Shown: positions 26,002-35,459 of the stretch, one piece after another
Numbering within the stretch: position 1 is the first letter of the stretch
Layout: each line of letters starts with the position of its first letter
DNA from: Paenibacillus lignilyticus
GTDB taxonomy: Bacteria; Bacillota; Bacilli; Paenibacillales; Paenibacillaceae
Assembly (NCBI RefSeq): GCF_017942085.1
Contig: NZ_JAGKSP010000006.1
Coordinates: 248,001 to 312,000 of the forward strand
Direction of reading: 5' to 3'
DNA length: 64,000 nt
Made by a program: the position numbers and the translations under genes
Notes under the pieces: model-generated
What the model was told of the DNA's origin: nothing
The model's input: only the letters and a program-made list of their open reading frames with translations
The model's database searches: none

Positions 26002-26703
26002 TTGGACATGGATGGGGGAAACAACGGCGGCCGCATTAACGTAGCAATCGACGGCCCTGCAGGAGCCGGCAAAAGCACCGTCGCTCGAAGAGTCGCTGAA
26101 CAGCTAGGGTACATATACATTGATACAGGAGCGATGTATCGGGCGGTCGCACTCGCTGCGAACCGTGCGGGAGTTTTGCCAAGCGATGCGGACAGGCTGG
26201 CGGAACTCGTGAAGACAGTGGACATTACACTGGAACCGGGAGCCGATGGTCAGATTGTGCGGCTCGGCGGTGAGAACATCACAACCGACATACGTTCAAG
26301 AGAAGTAACGCTTAAGGTTTCGGAAATCGCTTCACATGAAGCCGTTCGGTTGCGTCTTGTCGAGATGCAGCGGAAACTGGCCGAAGCGAAAGGTGTCGTT
26401 ATGGATGGCCGCGATATCGGTACGCATGTACTGCCCGGGGCTGAAGTAAAGGTGTTTCTAGTCGCGAGCGTTCAAGTTCGCGCGCTGCGCCGATACCAGG
26501 AGCTATCTGAAGGTGAGCTTGTGCCGCTTGAGCAATTGGAGCAAGAAATTGCGGATCGCGACCGAAGCGACGAAAGCAGAGAGTTCTCTCCGCTTGTTCG
26601 TGCAAAGGATGCAGAGGTTCTCGACAGCACAGAACTGACGATTGACCAAGTCGTCGCACATATTCTAGACTTATGCCGAACCAAAACGGCGGAGGCGAAG
26701 TAA
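26002..26703 (+). CDS. cmk: Cytidylate kinase
   Basis: Phosphorylates CMP and dCMP with ATP. The 233-residue enzyme has the P-loop G18-P-A-G-A-G-K-S-T26, the IDTGAMYRAVAL substrate segment and the YGRDIGT-like MDGRDIGTHVLP motif, then the RxxRSDESREFSP lid region. TTG 26002 follows AAGGAGGG at 11 bases; ATG 26008 would be too far. It precedes plsC by 3 bases, the same pairing as in many Bacillota. Confidence 0.95.
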   Translation: MDMDGGNNGGRINVAIDGPAGAGKSTVARRVAEQLGYIYIDTGAMYRAVALAANRAGVLPSDADRLAELVKTVDITLEPGADGQIVRLGGENITTDIRSREVTLKVSEIASHEAVRLRLVEMQRKLAEAKGVVMDGRDIGTHVLPGAEVKVFLVASVQVRALRRYQELSEGELVPLEQLEQEIADRDRSDESREFSPLVRAKDAEVLDSTELTIDQVVAHILDLCRTKTAEAK

Positions 26704-26706
26704 ACT

Positions 26707-27285
26707 ATGGTATATAACATTTGCCGAAGCTTGCTGCGAATCATCTATGCCGTACTATTCCGGTTCGAAGCAACCGGTTTAGAGAACATTCCGTCCGCAG
26801 GACCTGTCGTGCTTTGCTGTAATCATATCAGCTTGCTTGATCCTACAACGGTAGGCACGAAGGTGAACCGTAAAGTTCATTACATGGCCAAAGCGGAATT
26901 GTTCGAGGTACCATTGCTCGGGCCGTTTATTCGGACGCTTGGTGCATTCCCCGTGAAGCGGGGAGGCGTCAGCAAGGATGCTATTCGCAATGCCATCAAC
27001 TTGCTGAAAGAAGGCAATGTGATGGGGATTTTTCCGGAGGGTACCCGCAATGCAGGCGATAACAGCGCAGGCAAGAAGGGTGCTGCCATGATTGCGCTTC
27101 GAAGCGGAGCCGTAGTCATTCCGGTCGCCATTATCGGAAAGTACCGATTATTCCGTAAGATGCGCATTAAGTATGGCAAGCCCATTGATATGACGGCCTT
27201 TATTCAGGATTCATCTTCCGATGTGCTCGAGCGAGTAACAGATACCATAATGGCGAATATTCGTATGATGGCGAAGCAAGGGTAA
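26707..27285 (+). CDS. plsC: 1-acyl-sn-glycerol-3-phosphate acyltransferase
   Basis: Makes phosphatidic acid from lysophosphatidic acid at the membrane. The 192-residue protein has the acyltransferase box N39-H40-I-S-L-L-D45 and the substrate motif F109-P-E-G-T-R114, with a hydrophobic N-terminus. It lies 3 bases after the cmk stop and is probably co-transcribed. Confidence 0.92.
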   Translation: MVYNICRSLLRIIYAVLFRFEATGLENIPSAGPVVLCCNHISLLDPTTVGTKVNRKVHYMAKAELFEVPLLGPFIRTLGAFPVKRGGVSKDAIRNAINLLKEGNVMGIFPEGTRNAGDNSAGKKGAAMIALRSGAVVIPVAIIGKYRLFRKMRIKYGKPIDMTAFIQDSSSDVLERVTDTIMANIRMMAKQG

Positions 27286-27394
27286 TTATTATTGTTTTTT
27301 TTACATGTTTTAGACGGTGGGCCTGCGAGAGTGTTTCATTCTGAGGCTGCACGTTTAAATAAAGTTGGGGTATGATCTGAGGAGGTAATTTTAA

Positions 27395-28642
27395 ATGTCA
27401 GAAGAAACAAAAGTACAAGAAACCGCAGCAGCGGAAGTAAGTCAAGATGCGATGGACAATTTCGTGTCCTTGAAAAAAGGGGACACTGTGAATGGTACGA
27501 TCGTCAAAATTGAAGATAACCAAGTGTTCGTAAGCCTTGGATATAAATATGACGGCGTTATTCCCCTTCGTGAGCTTTCATCGGTTCAACTTGAAAATGC
27601 GCAAAACGCAGTTCAAGTCGGCCAAGAAGTACAATTGAAAGTCGTCAGCATTGACGATGAGAAAGAAAAGCTTGTTCTCTCCAAGAAAGTGATTGACGGC
27701 GAGAAAGCATGGGATGGTCTTCAAGCTCGCTTCGATTCCGGCGAAGTATTCGAAATTACGGTTGCAGACGTCGTTAAAGGCGGCTTGGTTGCTGACGTTG
27801 GCGTTCGCGGTTTCATCCCTGCTTCCATGGTAGAGCGTCATTTCGTTGAAGATTTCAGCGATTACAAAGGTCGCACGCTTCGCGTTAAAGTGAAAGAAAT
27901 CGATCGCGAGAACAACAAAGTAATCCTGTCCGCGAAAGAAGTACTGGACGCTGAGTTTGAGCAAAACAAACAAGCTGTTATCGGCAACCTGCAAGTAGGC
28001 CAAGAGCTTGACGGCACAGTTCAACGTTTGACTCCGTTCGGCGCATTCGTTGATATCGGCGGCATCGATGGCTTGGTTCACGTATCCGAGCTTTCCTGGC
28101 AGCACGTAGCTCATCCGAAGGATGTCGTTACTGAAGGTCAATCCGTTCGCGTTAAAGTACTTAAAGTGGATCCAGCCGCTGGCAAAATCAGCCTGAGCAT
28201 CAAAGCTGCTCAACCGGGTCCATGGGAAGCGACTAACGGTCAATTCAACGTAGGCGACATCGTAACAGGTACGGTACGCCGTATCGTTAGCTTTGGCGTA
28301 TTCGTTGAAATCGCACCGGGCGTTGAAGGTCTTGTACACATTTCGCAGCTTGCACACCGTCACGTAGCAACTCCGAACGAAGTTGTGAAAGAAGGCCAAG
28401 AAGTGAAAGCGAAAATTCTTGACTTCAACCCAGCTGAGAAACGCGTTTCCCTCAGCATCAAAGAAACAGAAGAAGCTCCTGAGCAAGCGCCTGATCAGAA
28501 GAGAGAGCGCAGCGACCGTGGAGAGCGTGCACCTCGCGCACCTAAAGTCGAGCTTAACAATCCTAACGTCAGCCTAAGCAACGAAAGCATGAGCTTCACG
28601 CTTGCTGAACGTTTCGGCGACAAGCTGAGCAAATTGAAATAA
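27395..28642 (+). CDS. ypfD: S1-domain RNA-binding protein (30S ribosomal protein S1 homolog, YpfD)
   Basis: A 415-residue protein with four S1 OB-fold domains at about 24-92, 110-175, 196-264 and 281-350, the last two with canonical GAFVDIGG..GLVHVSELS and GVFVEI..GLVHISQLA cores. The C-terminal tail is Arg/Glu-rich. In Bacillota this protein is a short S1-like factor whose link to translation initiation is not settled. GAGGAGG precedes the ATG. A strong terminator follows. Confidence 0.9.
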   Translation: MSEETKVQETAAAEVSQDAMDNFVSLKKGDTVNGTIVKIEDNQVFVSLGYKYDGVIPLRELSSVQLENAQNAVQVGQEVQLKVVSIDDEKEKLVLSKKVIDGEKAWDGLQARFDSGEVFEITVADVVKGGLVADVGVRGFIPASMVERHFVEDFSDYKGRTLRVKVKEIDRENNKVILSAKEVLDAEFEQNKQAVIGNLQVGQELDGTVQRLTPFGAFVDIGGIDGLVHVSELSWQHVAHPKDVVTEGQSVRVKVLKVDPAAGKISLSIKAAQPGPWEATNGQFNVGDIVTGTVRRIVSFGVFVEIAPGVEGLVHISQLAHRHVATPNEVVKEGQEVKAKILDFNPAEKRVSLSIKETEEAPEQAPDQKRERSDRGERAPRAPKVELNNPNVSLSNESMSFTLAERFGDKLSKLK

Positions 28643-28663
28643 TTGTAATTACGATGTAATAAG

Positions 28664-28707
28664 AGCCTGTTACTCTGCACAGTTGTGCATGGTAACAGGC
28701 TTTTTTC
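28664..28707 (+). terminator. Intrinsic terminator after ypfD
   Basis: AGCCTGTTAC/GTAACAGGCT with inner TGCAC/TGTGCA pairing and a T6 tail. Confidence 0.9.
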
Positions 28708-28785
28708 GTTTGCCTTAATCAGGTCCGGCTGGATTAGGTTCACTCTCCTAAGCGCATAATATAGGCCATAAAGAGGTGAAGCACT

Positions 28786-29418
28786 GTGAATGATGGGTTT
28801 ATTGCGTTCTGGCTGCTGTCGATGGCATTCATTCTTTACGCGACAGGCTGGAAAGAGCAAGTTGCGGAAGGGATGTCGTCCCGGATGCTTGGTTTATTTA
28901 TTTTGGGTGCTTTATTGCTTCATGTCGCTGAACTCACTATACGGGATAGCATTCTGCTTACGGGCAGTGCCGCTCTCGCGATAGCTGTGGCTATTTTTCA
29001 ATTGGTAAGAATCCGTTATTTCGGAAGCATGTTGTTCGTCTTCTTCTCGGCGCTGCTTACCGGATTTATGTGGATGTGGGTGCGCTATATTTATGGCATG
29101 GATCCGGTGTTCATCGCCTTGAATCCGGCATGGGATGGTCCGCTGCTCGCGGGCTTGTTCGCAGGCTTGTTGGCAGATCGGTTCCGCAGTCAATTTGTAA
29201 TTGCCGTGTTTGCAGCCGTCTTATCTCAGCTCGATCTGCTGATCAGCCCGTTAGTGATTACGAAACAAATGATGATCGGCTCCCCGGCGTGGTGGGACGG
29301 CTTAGTCATTGCACTTACTGCAGCGCGGGTAACCGGCAACGCGAAGAACTGGTTGAAGCAGAAAGCCGTCCGTTTTGTCGAAGGTCGAGCAGGTGAAGAA
29401 CGAGGGGGGAACTTATAG
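28786..29418 (+). CDS. YphA family polytopic membrane protein
   Basis: A 210-residue protein with about six membrane segments and few charged loops. Function is not known; the assignment to the yphA family rests on size, topology and its position before the YIEGIA gene. GTG 28786 follows AAAGAGGTGAAG. It ends 3 bases before the next start. Confidence 0.65.
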   Translation: MNDGFIAFWLLSMAFILYATGWKEQVAEGMSSRMLGLFILGALLLHVAELTIRDSILLTGSAALAIAVAIFQLVRIRYFGSMLFVFFSALLTGFMWMWVRYIYGMDPVFIALNPAWDGPLLAGLFAGLLADRFRSQFVIAVFAAVLSQLDLLISPLVITKQMMIGSPAWWDGLVIALTAARVTGNAKNWLKQKAVRFVEGRAGEERGGNL

Positions 29419-29421
29419 TTC

Positions 29422-30360
29422 ATGTGGGATCAACTATGGACACAGCTGAAAGCAGGACAGCCGCATCATGTGCTGTATGGCATTATGCTTGGCGTCGCGA
29501 TTGGAGTAATCGCCAGATTATTAATGCTGCGGACGGACTATCGGCAATACCCGACTTATCCCCACGGCAGAATCATTCACATTTCGCTTGGCGTCATTGC
29601 AGCTGCATTAGGTGCGGTTGCCGTTCCGGCGCTATACAAGAAGGATTTCACGGCTATTACTTTTCTGACATTGGCTGCGCAGCAATTCCGGGATGTTCGC
29701 AAGATGGAACGGGAGACCTTGGATAAAATAGACAGTATGGAGCTCGTCCCTCGCGGTTCGACCTATATTGAAGGTATAGCGATGGTCTTTGAGGGCCGCA
29801 ATTACCTTGTGATTTTATCTGCCCTGTTGACCAGTCTCGCTTCATTGGCGCTGGGTCTGCCGTTTGGCTTAGGGATGGGGCTTCTGTCGCTGCTGCTTGT
29901 ATATACGCTGAAATCCGGCAAGGCGGTATCCCATATTGCCAAAGCCGAAATTGCTGAAGTCAAAGTGGATGGCCCCGATTTATTCGTCGGCGATATCTAC
30001 ATCATGAATGTGGGACTAACGTCGAATCAGGAGCTGATTGCCGAACGCGGCCTGGGCATTATTTTGACGCCGTACAACCCGAATGGGAAAGCGACGTTGA
30101 GCAATCTCGGACAAAGACAAGCGATCTTGTTTGATTTATCAACCATTCTGGGCGTGTACCGCGATGACGGCGAACCTGCGCTCGTTCCAATGGCGAAGCT
30201 CGATATGAGAGATGGAAGGCTGGCGATATTTCTGATTCCTCAGGAGAAGGATGCGACGAAGGCAAAGATTATCGTGGAGAAGGTACCGATTCTGGAATCA
30301 GCGGTGCGTATGCCGACAGAAGCGAGTGTGAACAAGGAGAAGGGAGAACAGCATGGCTAA
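29422..30360 (+). CDS. YIEGIA family membrane protein
   Basis: A 312-residue protein with four hydrophobic segments in the first half and a soluble C-terminal half. It contains the exact family-naming motif Y-I-E-G-I-A (residues 115-120, in GSTYIEGIAMVFEGRNYL). The family is conserved in spore formers (yphB/seaA locus of B. subtilis, linked to spore envelope assembly as far as I recall). Its end overlaps the next gene by 8 bases. Confidence 0.82.
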   Translation: MWDQLWTQLKAGQPHHVLYGIMLGVAIGVIARLLMLRTDYRQYPTYPHGRIIHISLGVIAAALGAVAVPALYKKDFTAITFLTLAAQQFRDVRKMERETLDKIDSMELVPRGSTYIEGIAMVFEGRNYLVILSALLTSLASLALGLPFGLGMGLLSLLLVYTLKSGKAVSHIAKAEIAEVKVDGPDLFVGDIYIMNVGLTSNQELIAERGLGIILTPYNPNGKATLSNLGQRQAILFDLSTILGVYRDDGEPALVPMAKLDMRDGRLAIFLIPQEKDATKAKIIVEKVPILESAVRMPTEASVNKEKGEQHG

Positions 30361-30538
30361 AATTGTGGCAATCGTGACGATGCAGCATGAGCAGGTGGGA
30401 GGCGGGGCTCCGATCTTCGTGGAACCAGATATTGCGAAACGAGAATCGACCGCTTTTCTACTCGAAAAGATATTGGATGCGAGCGTACACGATTTGAAGA
30501 ACGGTTGTTTCATACTGGTAGATCATCACCGAGAATGA
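30353..30538 (+). CDS. Small partner protein of the YIEGIA protein
   Basis: A 61-residue soluble protein (MAKIVAIVTMQHEQVGGG ... VDHH) of the short family found directly after YIEGIA genes, described in databases as a capping subunit for YIEGIA (recalled, not checked). AAGGGAGAACAGC precedes the ATG. The 8-base overlap argues for coupled synthesis and a complex. Confidence 0.7.
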   Translation: MAKIVAIVTMQHEQVGGGAPIFVEPDIAKRESTAFLLEKILDASVHDLKNGCFILVDHHRE

Positions 30539-30563
30539 AATGTTAGCCAATCCGGCTGTTTTT

Positions 30564-30572
30564 TGCTATGAT
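30564..30572 (+). promoter_or_regulatory. Extended -10 promoter candidate for der
   Basis: TGCTATGAT (TGn + TATGAT) about 105 bases before the der start; no matching -35 is seen. Confidence 0.35.
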
Positions 30573-30677
30573 GGTAGGCGTGAGTATTTGAGTATGCCCC
30601 TCTATTACTTGTTATGCACGCCCCGTATTACCAAATTAGTCGGCGCTAAGCCGGTTCATTATTGAGGAGTGAAAGAT

Positions 30678-32000
30678 GTGTCTAAACCCATTATTGCCAT
30701 AGTAGGTCGGCCTAATGTGGGGAAGTCTACGATATTTAACCGCGTTATCGGCGATCGGTTAGCCATTGTAGAAGACAAGCCTGGTGTAACTCGTGACCGT
30801 TTGTACGGTACGGGAGAATGGAATGGTCGTGCTTTCAGTATCGTGGATACTGGCGGTATCGAAATTGACGGTGAAGATGAAATCATGAAGTCCGTCCGCA
30901 TGCAAGCGGAACTGGCTGTTGAAGAAGCTGACGTCATCATTTTCATGGTAGATGCCAAAACCGGGCTGACCCATGCCGACGACGAGGTTGCGCAAATGCT
31001 GCTTCGTTCACGCAAACCCATTGTGGTTGCGGTTAATAAAGTCGATAATTTAAATCGGCGCGATGATATTTACGAATTCTACAACCTGGGCTTCGGAGAT
31101 CCGATTGCGATCTCGGGCTCGCACGGAATGGGAATCGGCGATCTGCTGGATGCAGCCGTCGAGAAACTTCCCGAAATAGTCGAAGATGATTACGATGATG
31201 ACGTTATTCGGGTTGCGTTGATTGGACGGCCGAATGTGGGCAAGTCCTCACTTGTAAATGCACTTCTTGGAGAAGAACGCGTTATTGTCAGCAACGTTGC
31301 AGGCACAACTCGTGACGCGATCGATACGCCTTTTGAGCGCGATGGGCAGAAGTACGTGTTAATCGATACGGCGGGTATGCGCAAACGCGGCAAGGTCTAC
31401 GAGTCGACTGAGAAATACAGCGTAATGCGCGCGCTTAAAGCGATTGAACGCGCAGACGTGGTGCTCGTGCTGATCAATGGCGAGGAAGGGATCATTGAAC
31501 AGGACAAACATATTGCAGGTTACGCGCATGAAGCGGGTAAAGCTTCGATCTTTGTCGTGAACAAGTGGGATGCTGTCGAGAAAGACGACAAAACGATGCA
31601 GCATTTCGAACGGGATATCCGCGATCATTTCCTGTTTATGACGTATGCACCGGTTATCTTCTTGTCCGCATTGACGAAGCAACGGCTGCATAAGCTGCTG
31701 CCTGTCGTCTGTCATGTGTCGGAGCAGCATGCGCTTCGCATTCAAACTCACTTGCTTAACGATGTGGTATCGGATGCAATCGCGATTAATCCGCCGCCGA
31801 CCGACAAGGGCAGACGTCTTCGGATTAACTATGTGACGCAGGTTGCGGTTAAACCGCCGACGATTGTCCTGTTTGCGAACGATCCGGACATGATGCACTT
31901 CTCGTACGAGCGTTACCTTGAGAACAAAATCAGGGCAGCCTTCCAGTTCGAAGGTACGCCTGTACGTATTTTCACCAGAAAGAAATCCGACGAAGATTAA
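30678..32000 (+). CDS. der: Ribosome biogenesis GTPase Der (EngA)
   Basis: Tandem-GTPase needed for 50S subunit assembly. The 440-residue protein has two G domains, each with G1 GRPNVGKS (starting at residues 10 and 183), DTGG / DTAGM G3 and NKVD / NKWD G4 motifs, followed by the KH-like C-terminal domain. GTG 30678 gives the usual [10 protein letters not shown] start with GAGGAG upstream; an in-frame GTG at 30669 lies within the ribosome site. Confidence 0.95.
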   Translation: MSKPIIAIVGRPNVGKSTIFNRVIGDRLAIVEDKPGVTRDRLYGTGEWNGRAFSIVDTGGIEIDGEDEIMKSVRMQAELAVEEADVIIFMVDAKTGLTHADDEVAQMLLRSRKPIVVAVNKVDNLNRRDDIYEFYNLGFGDPIAISGSHGMGIGDLLDAAVEKLPEIVEDDYDDDVIRVALIGRPNVGKSSLVNALLGEERVIVSNVAGTTRDAIDTPFERDGQKYVLIDTAGMRKRGKVYESTEKYSVMRALKAIERADVVLVLINGEEGIIEQDKHIAGYAHEAGKASIFVVNKWDAVEKDDKTMQHFERDIRDHFLFMTYAPVIFLSALTKQRLHKLLPVVCHVSEQHALRIQTHLLNDVVSDAIAINPPPTDKGRRLRINYVTQVAVKPPTIVLFANDPDMMHFSYERYLENKIRAAFQFEGTPVRIFTRKKSDED

Positions 32001-32022
32001 GATTACATGCTGCTGCTCGATT

Positions 32023-32056
32023 CTGGTGTCTCTGTTTATCGGGGCACCAGTTTCCT
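32023..32056 (+). terminator. Weak hairpin between der and plsY
   Basis: CTGGTG(TC)/(GG)CACCAG with a loop of about 12 bases and TTTCC. Too weak to be sure of termination. Confidence 0.3.
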
Positions 32057-32082
32057 TATCTGAAGAAAGAGGCGAAATTATC

Positions 32083-32679
32083 GTGTTCACCATACTTGCG
32101 GTACTCATCAGTTATTTGCTAGGTTCGCTTTCATTTAGTATTTTGATTGCCAAATGGGTAAAAGGCATTGATATCCGCAATTTCGGCAGCGGTAATGCCG
32201 GTGCAACCAACACGCTGCGCGTGCTCGGTAAAGGACCGGGAATCGCTGTGTTTCTGCTTGATATTGCCAAAGGAGTCGTAGCGGTGCTGCTGGGCCTTTA
32301 TATGGCCGGCGGCGACTGGGGACCTGTGCTATGCGGTCTAGCGGCGATTGCCGGACATAACTGGCCGGTGTGGTTTGGATTCAAGGGCGGCAAAGGCATA
32401 GCGACGACTGTCGGCGTTATGGCAACGCTGGCTATTATTCCGGCCCTGATTGCAGGTGCGGTGGCGATCATTTCAATTGCCATTACGCGCTTCGTTTCAC
32501 TTGGATCGCTTATTTTTGCTGTGTTGATGCCAATCTTCATCTGGAATATTGGCGATAAGCCATTCACCTATGTGTGGGCAAGTCTGATCGTCTGCTTGCT
32601 GGCCTTCGTTCGTCACCGTACGAACATTGTGAAGCTGCTGCAGGGGAAAGAGAATAAGCTTGGAGCCAGAAAAGGGTAA
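32083..32679 (+). CDS. plsY: Acyl-phosphate glycerol-3-phosphate acyltransferase
   Basis: First acylation of glycerol-3-phosphate, using acyl-phosphate made by PlsX. The 198-residue protein has five membrane segments and the three conserved loops: GSGNAGATNTLRVLGK, GHNWPVWFGFKGGKGIATT and FVRHRTNIVKLLQGKENK. GTG 32083 fits the family start with AAAGAGGCG upstream. The next gene, gpsA, makes its substrate, so this pair is a compact phospholipid-entry operon; in B. subtilis plsY is elsewhere. Confidence 0.92.
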   Translation: MFTILAVLISYLLGSLSFSILIAKWVKGIDIRNFGSGNAGATNTLRVLGKGPGIAVFLLDIAKGVVAVLLGLYMAGGDWGPVLCGLAAIAGHNWPVWFGFKGGKGIATTVGVMATLAIIPALIAGAVAIISIAITRFVSLGSLIFAVLMPIFIWNIGDKPFTYVWASLIVCLLAFVRHRTNIVKLLQGKENKLGARKG

Positions 32680-32691
32680 GGAGGCAAGCAC

Positions 32692-33714
32692 ATGACGAAA
32701 CGTAAAGCGGCGGTGCTCGTAAGCGGCAGCTGGGGTACAGCACTTGCGGCAGTCCTAGCTGATAATAATTATGAAGTTGCATTGTGGGCTCGCAGCGAGA
32801 CGCAAGTCGATGAAATTAACACGCTACATACGAACAGCCGTTTCTTGAAGGATGCGGTATTGCCGCCTAACATTACGGCTACTACCGAGATGGGAACGGC
32901 CGTTACAGGCGCTGAAATCGTATTGTTCGTTGCGCCTTCCTCCGCGATGCGTGATGTCGCGAAGCTGGCTGCGCCTTACATTTCCGAGGATGCGATCTGC
33001 ATCCATGCGACAAAGGGCTTTGAATCGGTCACCTACAAACGGATGACCACCGTGCTTCTGGAGGAATTGCCTATTTCGGCGGATCGACTGGTCGTGTTGT
33101 CAGGTCCGAGCCATGCCGAAGAGGTCGTTCGCAAGTTGCCGACAACCGTCGTCGTTGCATCCGCTAATGTGGAAGCGGCTGAGAAGGCACAGGATGCCTT
33201 CATTACTCCTTACTTCCGCGTTTATACCAATAAAGATGTCATCGGCGTCGAGGTTGCAGGTGCGATCAAGAACATCATAGCGCTCGGCGCAGGACTTACT
33301 GATGGATTGGGCTTCGGCGATAACGCTAAGGCAGCGCTGCTGACGCGCGGATTGGCCGAAATCAGTCGGCTCGGTAACGCAATGGGGGCGAATCCTCTTA
33401 CGTTTGCCGGACTTGCGGGCGTTGGCGATCTGGTCGTGACTTGTACGAGTAAGCACAGCCGTAACTGGCGTGCAGGCTCCATGCTGGCGGAGGGCCTGTC
33501 TCTGGACGAAGTGTTAAGCCGCATGGGCATGGTGGTCGAAGGCGTGCGTACTACGAGTGCAGCTCGGGAGCTGGCTCATGAGTACGGCGTTGAAATGCCA
33601 ATCACAGAGCAGCTGTTTGCGGTATTGTTCCAGAACAAATCGCCGCGCAGCGCCGTCGAGTCGCTCATGGGCAGAGGCCGTACGCACGAGACAGAAGACC
33701 TGCCGGGCGTTTAG
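32692..33714 (+). CDS. gpsA: NAD(P)-dependent glycerol-3-phosphate dehydrogenase
   Basis: Reduces dihydroxyacetone phosphate to sn-glycerol-3-phosphate for membrane lipids. The 340-residue protein has catalytic Lys in VAGAIKNIIALGAGL, GPSHAEEV and NAKAALLTRGLAE. The nucleotide-binding turn reads V-S-G-S-W-G-T instead of the usual G-A-G-S-W-G-T, so the first glycine is missing. AAGGAGGCAAGCAC precedes the ATG. Confidence 0.94.
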   Translation: MTKRKAAVLVSGSWGTALAAVLADNNYEVALWARSETQVDEINTLHTNSRFLKDAVLPPNITATTEMGTAVTGAEIVLFVAPSSAMRDVAKLAAPYISEDAICIHATKGFESVTYKRMTTVLLEELPISADRLVVLSGPSHAEEVVRKLPTTVVVASANVEAAEKAQDAFITPYFRVYTNKDVIGVEVAGAIKNIIALGAGLTDGLGFGDNAKAALLTRGLAEISRLGNAMGANPLTFAGLAGVGDLVVTCTSKHSRNWRAGSMLAEGLSLDEVLSRMGMVVEGVRTTSAARELAHEYGVEMPITEQLFAVLFQNKSPRSAVESLMGRGRTHETEDLPGV

Positions 33715-33833
33715 TATGGAAGTTGTTTAGCCTACACCAATCCCGTCCTTCCTTCATATGATGCTAGCAGCAGCCTTCGGGGTTGCTCGCGAAGCGAGTT
33801 TTTACGATGTAAAAACTTGGAGGAGGGAAACTT

Positions 33834-34115
33834 TTGAGCGGAAAGAAAGATATCTCTAAAGATGTTCTGAGCGCTGTCAACAAAAAGACGGGCAAGCCGA
33901 TTACCGAGAATGCGGTCAAGAAGCTAGCCAGCGGCGTTACTTCAGATACGATGCAAAGCGAAGAAGAGCTGCGCAAGCTGATCCAATCCGTCTCCGCCAT
34001 GGCGAAGGTGCCCGTATCGGAAAAAACGATTAATGACATCGTCGGAGCCGTCAAGAAGAGCGGCATGAATATCAATAACATGGAAATGCTGATGAAGCTG
34101 ATGCTCAAGAAGTAA
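33834..34115 (+). CDS. Stage VI sporulation protein F family
   Basis: A 93-residue soluble helical protein. It matches the SpoVIF (YjcC) type: an N-terminal ISKDVLSAVNKKTGKPITENAVKKLASGV and a Lys/Met-rich C-terminus (NMEMLMKLMLKK). SpoVIF is a spore coat assembly factor in Bacillus. TTG 33834 follows TTGGAGGAGGGAAAC with good spacing. Family call is from pattern memory, hence moderate confidence. Confidence 0.65.
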   Translation: MSGKKDISKDVLSAVNKKTGKPITENAVKKLASGVTSDTMQSEEELRKLIQSVSAMAKVPVSEKTINDIVGAVKKSGMNINNMEMLMKLMLKK

Positions 34116-34120
34116 CAGTG

Positions 34121-34190
34121 AGGACTTAAGCAAAAAGCGCCCGGCATTGCAAGATTAGCGCCGGTTTTAGCTTTCGCTGAAGTCCTTTTC
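34121..34190 (+). terminator. Long-stem terminator after the SpoVIF family gene
   Basis: AGGACTT/AAGTCCT outer arms, AGC..AAAGC/GCTTT.GCT middle, CCGGC/GCCGG inner, ending TTTTCTTTTT. Confidence 0.65.
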
Positions 34191-34245
34191 TTTTTGCACC
34201 AAATTCGGTTAATCGCGGCAATAGTAGCTGTTCAAACACGACAAG

Positions 34246-34254
34246 TGGTATAAT
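34246..34254 (+). promoter_or_regulatory. Extended -10 promoter for the yphE-like gene
   Basis: TGGTATAAT, 39 bases before the ATG; the -35 region (AGCTGT) is poor. Confidence 0.5.
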
Positions 34255-34293
34255 AGAACGAATAATTGGTGCACAAGGTGGTTTGAGAACAAA

Positions 34294-34473
34294 ATGGATC
34301 CAATGATGAAGATGTGGGTTTCATTCGTAGGTATCGGATTAATGGCAATTGCGGCGGTTTTGATATCGCTGGCTAGATTTAAGACGAAAGGCGTGCTTCG
34401 GATGCTGTTATCCATGACAGCCTTTTTATTTCTGGTTATCGGCGGGTTTCTCGGTCTGATCTCCATTTCATAA
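34294..34473 (+). CDS. Small two-helix membrane protein (DUF2768/YphE-like)
   Basis: A 59-residue protein with two membrane segments (about 7-25 and 37-57) joined by a basic turn (ARFKTKGVLR). Size, topology and place after gpsA fit YphE (DUF2768), a small sporulation-associated membrane protein of unknown function. AAGGTGG is 12 bases upstream, rather distant. Confidence 0.6.
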   Translation: MDPMMKMWVSFVGIGLMAIAAVLISLARFKTKGVLRMLLSMTAFLFLVIGGFLGLISIS

Positions 34474-34525
34474 CAGATAACGAATAGACGAACTCAGATA
34501 TGGAGTGGAAAAGGAGTAACGAACG

Positions 34526-34822
34526 ATGCTGGAATTGAAGGGACGCTCTAAAAGTGCGACGGTCTATCCTTTACAGGGGATGTCGCTGCTCGATATGGCC
34601 ATGAAGCATGATATCGATTGGGCTTTCTCATGTTCCCGGGGGACATGCGCAAGATGCCGCTGCCAGATTGAAGAAGGCGCGGAGTTTCTTGAGGAAGTCA
34701 CCGATGCGGAATGGGATCGACTTGAGCCAAGCGAGCTGGAGGAAGGCTATCGCCTCGGCTGCCAGGCAATCATCAAGAAGAATGCGGGCACGATTAAAGC
34801 TGTAAACCGGCCGTACTTCTGA
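34526..34822 (+). CDS. [2Fe-2S] ferredoxin, first copy
   Basis: A 98-residue plant-type ferredoxin with the four cluster Cys in C36-x4-C41-x2-C44 (SCSRGTCARCRC) and C79 (RLGCQ). It should carry single electrons to an unknown partner. AAAAGGAGTAACG precedes the ATG. The stop TGATG overlaps the start of the next gene by one base, so the two are coupled. Confidence 0.9.
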   Translation: MLELKGRSKSATVYPLQGMSLLDMAMKHDIDWAFSCSRGTCARCRCQIEEGAEFLEEVTDAEWDRLEPSELEEGYRLGCQAIIKKNAGTIKAVNRPYF

Positions 34823-35421
34823 TGGAAAGACGTGAGCGTATGCAAGCTGCTGAGCCGTTCTACCGCGCACTTGAGATCATTGCAAGGGAAACCGCTCCTA
34901 CAGGAGCGAAATGGCTGATCGGCGGCAGTGCAGGGCTGCTGCTGCGAGGGCTGGAGCTTAGTGATCCGCCCCGGGACCTGGATCTGTATGCGGATGATGC
35001 GGCTGCGGCTGCACTTCATAAAGCGCTGCTCCCCTACGCTGTGGATGAGCAGCATGAAAGTGTGAGTCCGATCTATCGATCGGTGCTCAGCCATTACCTG
35101 ATTGAAGGTATTCAGGTCGAATTAGTCGGCGGGTTTGTTGTATCTGCCGGAGAGGATCGTTATGCGGTTGAAGTTGAGAAGGTTCTTGCTTCACTGCAAA
35201 CGACAGTCGCAATAGGTGCCTATCAACTGGGCATCGTGCCGCTGGCGCATGAGCTGTGGTTTAATGTTCTGCGTGAGCGGGAGGATCGCATACGGCTCAT
35301 AGTTCCACCAATACGCGAAGAGCCGGCTTTACACATGGAGGCTGTCGGAGTAATCGCCTCCGGAAATCGGCTTACCGGGAAGACGAAACAATATGTACAG
35401 CAACTGCTAGGGAATAGATAA
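34822..35421 (+). CDS. Nucleotidyltransferase-like protein
   Basis: A 199-residue soluble protein. Residues 31-52 show the nucleotidyltransferase-type pattern: GGSAGLLLRG, then PRDLDLY with two acidic residues spaced like a DxD catalytic pair, followed by a further acidic (VELVGG) position. This fits MNT/AbiEii-type folds, but no toxin-antitoxin partner is seen. It lies between two ferredoxin genes. I cannot name its substrate. Confidence 0.6.
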   Translation: MERRERMQAAEPFYRALEIIARETAPTGAKWLIGGSAGLLLRGLELSDPPRDLDLYADDAAAAALHKALLPYAVDEQHESVSPIYRSVLSHYLIEGIQVELVGGFVVSAGEDRYAVEVEKVLASLQTTVAIGAYQLGIVPLAHELWFNVLREREDRIRLIVPPIREEPALHMEAVGVIASGNRLTGKTKQYVQQLLGNR

Positions 35422-35459
35422 TAAGCATATTGAAGGAAGCGGGAAGCGAGGGATTCGCC

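Noticed and set aside
27578..28486. 302-codon ORF on the minus strand
   Set aside because: Exact shadow of the S1-domain gene ypfD, with no ribosome site and no sensible composition.
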